Made by a program: the position numbers and the translations under genes
Part shown: positions 59,277 through 64,000 of the stretch, piece after piece
Position numbering within the stretch: position 1 is the stretch's first letter
Layout of the letters: every line of letters begins with the position of its first letter
Notes under the pieces: model-generated
The model's database searches: none
The model's input: only the letters and a program-made list of their open reading frames with translations
What the model was told of the DNA's origin: nothing
Assembly (NCBI GenBank): GCA_964019425.1
Contig: OZ025821.1
Coordinates: 201,001 to 265,000, forward strand
Direction of reading: 5' to 3'
Source: Flectonema sp. DT1601
Taxonomy: Eukaryota > Euglenozoa > Diplonemea > Diplonemida > Diplonemidae
DNA: 64,000 nt

Positions 59277-60129
59277 GGGAACGGATTGTTATGTTTGTAT
59301 CATACGTAATAATCGCCTTATTAAATTTCTTTTTTTCTTATATAAAGTGTGTTTTGAGAATGAGAATTTAAAAAAAAAAAAAAAAGAAAGAAACACATAC
59401 TTCTTGCTACCATTATATTCATTTTTTTTTTTACCTTTTTTTTTTTTTTTTTTTTTGAATGGCATAACATGAAACAAAACAATTCTTAACTTGTAGTCTC
59501 AGATATGCCTCAGATGTAGTTACTGTCAGAATGACGTTTTGAATAAACTCGGTGAACACAAAACAGAATCTTGTCACACAAGAGGATGGGTCATGACTGC
59601 CACAGAATTGACAAACTTCACTTTTTACTTTCTTACTCAACGCTTTTGTTTTGTTTGTGCGCAACACCGGTACAAAATCCGAATAAAAGAATAGGTGCTA
59701 CAATTCTCTTTCTACCGAACAATGGGTTTTGTTAGTACAAAAAAAGAATTGGCTTTATCTTCAACCACACAGAAAATAATAATATAACAACTGTGATTTT
59801 TTGTTTGTGTCACGAAACCGTGAACCGACCTAAACTGATAAAGCTAAAGGAAGTTTTACGTGTGTTGCCTAACATTCTTTTTTTCGTTCTTACAATACTT
59901 GTTAAATGCAAAAAAAAAAAAAAAAAAAAAAAAAAATTGTAAAACTCGACTTTTAAGAAAAAAAAAATAGAAAAAAAATTATGATATAGATTCTCTTTGT
60001 AGCCTTGTAGTGATGGTTATATAACCCTTATTGGGAAAAAAAAAATAACATTGACAAGACTCAATATAGTTTTTTCTTTAAGCAGAAAGAACAACAAAAA
60101 AACATTAAAAAAAAACAATAATAACCAAC
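58833..60129. other. spacer with a structured segment
   Basis: Mostly homopolymer-rich. The segment 59000-59235 is distinct: more balanced in composition, with a 12-bp perfect hairpin and further short inverted repeats. See the separate entry. Confidence 0.45.
59005..59235 (+). ncRNA. candidate structured RNA with perfect 12-bp hairpin
   Basis: CATCACTTCAGA (59005-59016), loop CTTGCAA, TCTGAAGTGATG (59024-59035). Downstream come AGGTAAGGATGG (splice-donor-like), AATTTTTCG (Sm-site-like) at about 59091, GTCTGATTAGAC (59117-59128) and a T/A run after 59240. This arrangement could be an snRNA-like or spliced-leader-type RNA, or just a relic. The wording of known spliced-leader exons is not present. 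Confidence 0.25.
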
Positions 60130-61161
60130 ATGAGGGGACTACCAATTATGTCTTTACTGGTCTTGATCGTGTCACTAATTGGATTTAATTATTTATCAAA
60201 ATTTGGTATCCTAATTATCAAGTGTGGCGATGATGGATGTCACGCAATCAACAGTGAAACAGCAATCATAGAAGTCCAACCTGAAGAGAAAGTTGGTCAA
60301 ATTTTATTGAGTGACGAAGTCGTGGTGAATGAACAATACACGAAGAATGGTCAAACAGTAAAAGTGTTAAAACACAGATTTTTTGGACACATATTAATGT
60401 TGGGAGGGACAGTACAAGTTGTTGAAAAAGATGAAGCTGCATACCACGAAATGATGACCCACACTGCGTTTGGTCATCTCCCAACAGCAGACAACATTCT
60501 AATTGTTGGAGGTGGTGATGGAGGAGCATTACTTCGAGTGACAGAGCATCCAATACAATCAGTTGATATTGTTGATATTGATTTGTTTTCTGTTTGGACA
60601 GTCTCAAAGAAATACTTTCCAGAATTTGCTAAAGGATTCCACGATGACAGAACAAACCTTTATGAATCTTGTGCTGCTAAGTTTATTGAAAACAGAGATT
60701 CCAAAGCGAAAAACTATGATATAATCTTTGTTGATGCAACAGACTGTGCTGGTAGCATGCAACAACCAACTGGTTCTGTGTCACAAGAGACGTTAGCAAA
60801 TTGTGGAGGTGTTTCTGGACCACTTTTTAAAACACAATTTTATAGAGACTTGAAATCTCACATGTCGCCAGGTGGTATTCTTGTTCGTAACTTGGATTCT
60901 CCTTCGTGGGATCCCGACACCATCTCAGCGATAGCAACTCAACTTCGATTATTATTTAAAACAGTTGTTATCTGTCACTTTCACGTTCCAACATTTCTAA
61001 GTGGACACTATGCTGTTGCCATTGCCTCAGATAACTTACAACCAATAGATGAATCAGCATGGGTTGCGAAGAACATTGCTACTTCTTACTACACTACTGC
61101 TGTTCATAAGGCTTGTTATGCTCTTCCTAAATCACTAGAAGATGTCTTGGGTAAACAATAG
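60130..61161 (+). CDS. spermidine synthase-like protein with N-terminal membrane anchor
   Basis: 343 codons. Residues 5-30 are a membrane helix (MSLLVLIVSLIGFNYL), so the enzyme is probably membrane-tethered or secretory; cytosolic enzymes lack this. The core follows the aminopropyltransferase fold: LMLGGTVQVVEKDEAAYHEM (substrate-gating Asp/Glu region), LIVGGGDGGALLRV (decarboxylated SAM site), VDIVDIDLFSV, YDIIFVDATDCAG (catalytic DxTD) and GGILVRNLDSPSW. The canonical DSTDP is DATDC. Expected reaction: an aminopropyl transfer from decarboxylated SAM to putrescine or another polyamine. The upstream T-run plus AAGCAG is a weak acceptor. Confidence 0.85.
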   Translation: MRGLPIMSLLVLIVSLIGFNYLSKFGILIIKCGDDGCHAINSETAIIEVQPEEKVGQILLSDEVVVNEQYTKNGQTVKVLKHRFFGHILMLGGTVQVVEKDEAAYHEMMTHTAFGHLPTADNILIVGGGDGGALLRVTEHPIQSVDIVDIDLFSVWTVSKKYFPEFAKGFHDDRTNLYESCAAKFIENRDSKAKNYDIIFVDATDCAGSMQQPTGSVSQETLANCGGVSGPLFKTQFYRDLKSHMSPGGILVRNLDSPSWDPDTISAIATQLRLLFKTVVICHFHVPTFLSGHYAVAIASDNLQPIDESAWVAKNIATSYYTTAVHKACYALPKSLEDVLGKQ

Positions 61162-61364
61162 ACTTCAAAGAGACTCGTCTCTTTTTTTTTTTTGATAACC
61201 ACCAGATTATTGTAATTAGAGATATGGTTCAGTTTTATCATCGTGGAGTAAGTTGACATGATATTTTATGATTTTTTTTTTTTTTTTTCTTTCCTTTTCC
61301 CCATTTTCTAGACACACCTTAAAAACTCATCTATTTCCTCTGTAGTAATAAATAATAAATAAAC
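61162..61364. other. short spacer
   Basis: CCCCATTTTCTAG near 61311 is the acceptor-like site for the EF-hand gene. Confidence 0.4.
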
Positions 61365-62814
61365 ATGGCAACCGAACAACAGATGCATGCTTGGTACACG
61401 AGTGTTGATGCAGACAGATCTGGTTTTATTGATCACAAAGAATTACAACGTGCATTAGGGCAAGCTCAACTAGCAGTCAGTTTAATGACAGCAAACATGA
61501 TAATGAGATTGTTTGATAGCGGAAGACAGGGTAGGATGACGTACAATGATTTTAAGAATTTATTCACTTGGATGGCGAGTAAAGATCAAGCTTTTTATCA
61601 ATTCGATACGAACAGAGATGGATCGTTAGATTCTAGAGAAGTATTCAATGCGTGTCAACAATGTTTTCCTCATCTCCAAATGGATCAGCATGCCTTCAGT
61701 GCTACTACCGCAGTATACGACGTGGATCAAAATGGTACCATGAGCAGAGTAGAATTCATTGCATTTTGTGCCTACCTCGAACACTGCAGTAGAACATACG
61801 CTTCATTTGATCCGCACCGCACTGGTAATGTTAATATGCAGATTAGTCAATGTTTGTGTTTTTTTTTTTTTTTCCTCCCTTTATTTATTTGATTTGAAGT
61901 GTGTAAAGAAATACTAGTTTTAAGCTGTATCGGGGTACAGGGCATGGGGGTGCTCAACCTGCCCCTCGAATCCCCATATTCGACGGCACATGTGGGATTT
62001 TTATCGAAACCAACTGTTGGTCTCTTCATTGCAACCAGGTTTGGCCGAACCCTATATCAGTCAAAATTATTTTTTACGATCAAATTCTGGACAATGAAAA
62101 AATTTTTTCAAAAAAAAATGGTAAAATTTTTCGGTGAGGCAGTCAAGCCTTTCAACTTTGGAATGCCGTTGAGTCTGATCTTCTGATGATCCTGAAGCTT
62201 CCTGTGACATGTGAGATGCCACCTACAGTGACATTCCACATTTACTGCTTAACCCTTTTTTATTACTGGTGGTGATGGAGAGTCCCTCTTGCACTTTGCG
62301 GCAAGTGCGAATAACATGTAGAGCAAAATACAGTTTTCAGGAGCATACATAAAGTACACCCAACCCGATAGCTGAAGCATCGGATATCGAGCGTAGGCAT
62401 AACGCTTCTAGTCTTCCGAGTGCCCCGAGTGCCTATTTAGAATTTTATTTTTGATACATTACCTCTTGCGAACGGCCGCCCTAATCCTAAGGTGCCAACC
62501 CCCCCAACCTTCGATCGTGTAGTATCAAGTTACCTAAAATCCTTTCTGTGATGTCTTCCAATTAACACAAACACAAACAGTTATTTACGCTTGTGCACAG
62601 TGCAAGTAGTTCATCACTTATGAAGAGTCAGACTGCGATAGGTTCTCTTGAGAGAAGAGATATATAACTGATGTGGTGATGTTTTTTTTTATATTACTTT
62701 TTTTTTATAAGGAACTATTTGATCTTTATCGTGATTATTTTTTTTTTAGGGACGGCATTTTCAACTTCGTACTCTGAAATTATAAAAGTGGGCGCTCTAC
62801 CCGAAAGGCATTGA
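61365..62814 (+). CDS. penta-EF-hand (ALG-2/sorcin-type) calcium-binding protein, two exons
   Basis: Exon 1 (61365-61851) encodes five EF-hand-like segments without the Gly/Pro-rich N-terminal tail: DADRSGFIDHKE, FDSGRQGRMTYND, FDTNRDGSLDSRE, YDVDQNGTMSRVE and FDPHRTGNVNMQ. Loops 1, 3 and 4 have good Ca ligands; 2 and 5 are degenerate, usual for the family. Unspliced, the frame runs into a poly-Phe end from a T run. Joining CAAT at 61851 to GG at 62750 (intron GTTTGTGT...TTTTTTTTAG, 898 bp) gives SQWTAFSTSYSEIIK and a 183-residue protein, the family's usual core length. The intron contains repeat F copy 4 and a mariner-like relic. Exon 2 is inference; exon 1 is secure. Confidence 0.75.
61912..62060 (+). 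repeat. dispersed repeat family F, copy 4, with shared extension
   Basis: GTATCGGGGTACAGGGCATG and GCTCAACCTG match the 5' half of copy 1 (35927). ATGTGGGATTTTTATCGAAA and ACTGTTGGTCTCTTCATTGC match 24030-24120. Lies in the proposed intron of the EF-hand gene. Confidence 0.7.
62070..62140 (+). mobile_element. mariner-MITE relic
   Basis: ATCAAATTCTGGACAATGAA and TTTCAAAAAAAAATGGTAAA resemble AACAAATTTTAGACATTGAA and TTTCAAAAAAAAATTGTAAA just inside the left end of the MITE at 13100. No inverted repeat is left. Confidence 0.5.
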
Positions 62815-63218
62815 AGTTACTCAACTGAAGAATACCAACCTTCTAGATTCCAGTATTCGTGGCAATGTTCCCTTAGTAGCAGCACGTTCTTACAGTAAAG
62901 ACTGGTAGAGCAAAAGAAAATAATACTATAAAAAATTTTTGTCAGTCATTTTTCCTTCTCTAACCTTATTTCATCTTTTTTTTTTTTTTTTTTTTTTTAA
63001 TTTGAACTTTGTGTGTCTTGTCCTTGCAATCGCGTGATTTTCTGTATGTCACTTGTCCATACTTGGGAGACAGAAGGAGAAGAACACACTCATTTTATAA
63101 ATGACAGTCAGGTAGAGAGTTTGGTTCCATTTTTTCCTAAACTCAAAAACCAAGCTGAGCCTTCATTCGAGCTAAACACTCACCTTGATATATAAAATAG
63201 TTTTAAAAGGAGAGGGGG

Positions 63219-63251
<33 letters not shown>

Positions 63252-63691
63252 TATACATTTTTTCCCCCCCTCCTTCTTTTTTTCTCTCTTTATCTATCCA
63301 CCAGAAATTTTTCTGTGATTATTCCTGTAATCCGTTAGTTGGTCCTTTTAACTTGTCCTTTTTTTTTATTGATGCTTACCGTCGGATACTCGTTCCCGAT
63401 TTTATGGTAGGCTAGTCTTCAATGCTGGTGAGGAGATGAATGTGCTTTAGAACCCTTTCAGTATTGGATTTACGCTATCGAAAAAAAAAAAAAAAAAAAA
63501 TCCAAAATACTTTTTAAAAGGCTAAAGTTTAAAGAAAAATAATAATAAATAAACGATCACCATATAGTTCATAGTTCACTGCATCGTTACCCGATGTCAC
63601 AATTACGTCTGCAATTTTCTTATTTCACAAAATATATAAAACCTTTTTTTTTTTTTTTTTATTCAATTCCAGTGCTGTAAAATACTAAAAT
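62815..63691. other. spacer before the WD40 gene
   Basis: Homopolymer-rich; short frames only. TTCAATTCCAG ends 20 bp before the next ATG. Confidence 0.4.
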
Positions 63692-64000
63692 ATGGCATTT
63701 CGCAGTAGCTTTCGTGTAGAAGCATCGGTGAAGACCGTGTACACTGGAGCTGGTTTTCAAGTTCTAGAAAAACGAGGAGTCATGGTGAGTGTTGCAAAGG
63801 AGAAAGTAATTCTGATGGACTACGAAACGGGAGGAAAACTAGCTGAGGCTGGTACAGAAGACGGAGAATTAGTGTCTGTCATGACGTGCAGTAAATGTGA
63901 AGAGTGGATGTTCGTCACATCGAAATCACTGATGGGATCAATTTGGAAAATAGACGAATCGGAATCTCTGGATGTCAGCGTGACTCATCACAGAAAATGG
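63692..64000 (+). CDS. N-terminus of a WD40 protein, UTP13/TBL3-like (partial)
   Basis: 103 codons to the window edge, no stop. It starts MAFRSSFRVEASVKTVYTGA and continues with beta-propeller-type strands (VMVSVAKEKVILMDYETGGK, EEWMFVTSKSLMGSIWKID). The N-terminal FKxxxxVExxxKxxYTGG-like opening followed by WD blades is typical of UTP13/TBL3, a U3 snoRNP (SSU processome) subunit for 18S rRNA maturation in the nucleolus (family knowledge). Other WD40 families cannot be excluded from this much sequence. Confidence 0.6.
   Translation, partial: MAFRSSFRVEASVKTVYTGAGFQVLEKRGVMVSVAKEKVILMDYETGGKLAEAGTEDGELVSVMTCSKCEEWMFVTSKSLMGSIWKIDESESLDVSVTHHRKW

Overview
The window is nuclear DNA of a single-celled eukaryote, most likely a euglenozoan and probably a diplonemid or a relative. 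Five things point this way. (1) The ATP synthase gamma subunit at 36919-38058 has the divergent sequence style of trypanosomatid gamma subunits. (2) Every convincing host gene from 24 kb to the right edge lies on the + strand, as in polycistronic euglenozoan clusters. (3) Most of these genes have a pyrimidine tract and AG a few to some tens of bases before the ATG, as expected of spliced-leader acceptors. (4) The retroelements include a gag / tyrosine recombinase / RT-RNase H element in the gene order of kinetoplastid VIPER-like elements. (5) An 18S rRNA 3' fragment at 50784-51048 has Euglenozoa-like wording. Conventional GT-AG introns (ATP synthase gamma, amidinotransferase) argue against a typical kinetoplastid. 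The organism call is inference.

Left region, 1-24 kb: a nest of mobile and repeated DNA. One apparently complete tyrosine-recombinase retroelement (4267-9141, minus strand) sits head-to-tail with an internally deleted copy (3862-4266). A second, truncated copy (229-1733) interrupts a zinc-finger non-LTR retrotransposon (1733-3190). A composite repeat, here called P, occurs three times: copy A (3541-3822 plus 9546-11790), copy B (12750-13098 plus 13892-14477) and copy C on the minus strand (15708-16625 plus 17799-17895). Each P ends in, or consists of, arrays of a unit of about 145 bp with three palindromes. P copies are interrupted by the retroelement cluster, by a mariner-like MITE, and by two members of an unusual family with 47-bp terminal inverted repeats and 9-bp target duplications. 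Each member of that family carries a 28S rRNA fragment and two tRNA-like units. At 18020-22418 lies another inverted-repeat element with clustered TTCAC(G) subterminal motifs and two rearranged copies of an unfamiliar gene.

Right region, 24-64 kb: sparse host genes. In order they are a polytopic membrane protein; a phosphocholine-type phospholipase C homologue that lacks its N-terminal catalytic motif; ATP synthase gamma; a His/Gln-rich protein with a degenerate RhoGAP-like domain; two tandem four-TM paralogues; a proline-rich coiled-coil protein; a small split gene; a membrane J-domain protein; glycine amidinotransferase; a small Cys-rich ORF; a large protein with an MGxxxC start; a membrane-anchored spermidine-synthase-like protein; a penta-EF-hand protein; and the start of a WD40 protein resembling UTP13/TBL3. 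Between them are retroelement and hAT relics, a dispersed repeat family often found just after genes, a 100-bp satellite (42705-44552), and long stretches of homopolymer-rich spacer.

The host genes are mixed housekeeping genes (mitochondrial energy, creatine and polyamine metabolism, calcium sensing, ribosome biogenesis) and show no common pathway, which is normal for euglenozoan gene arrays.
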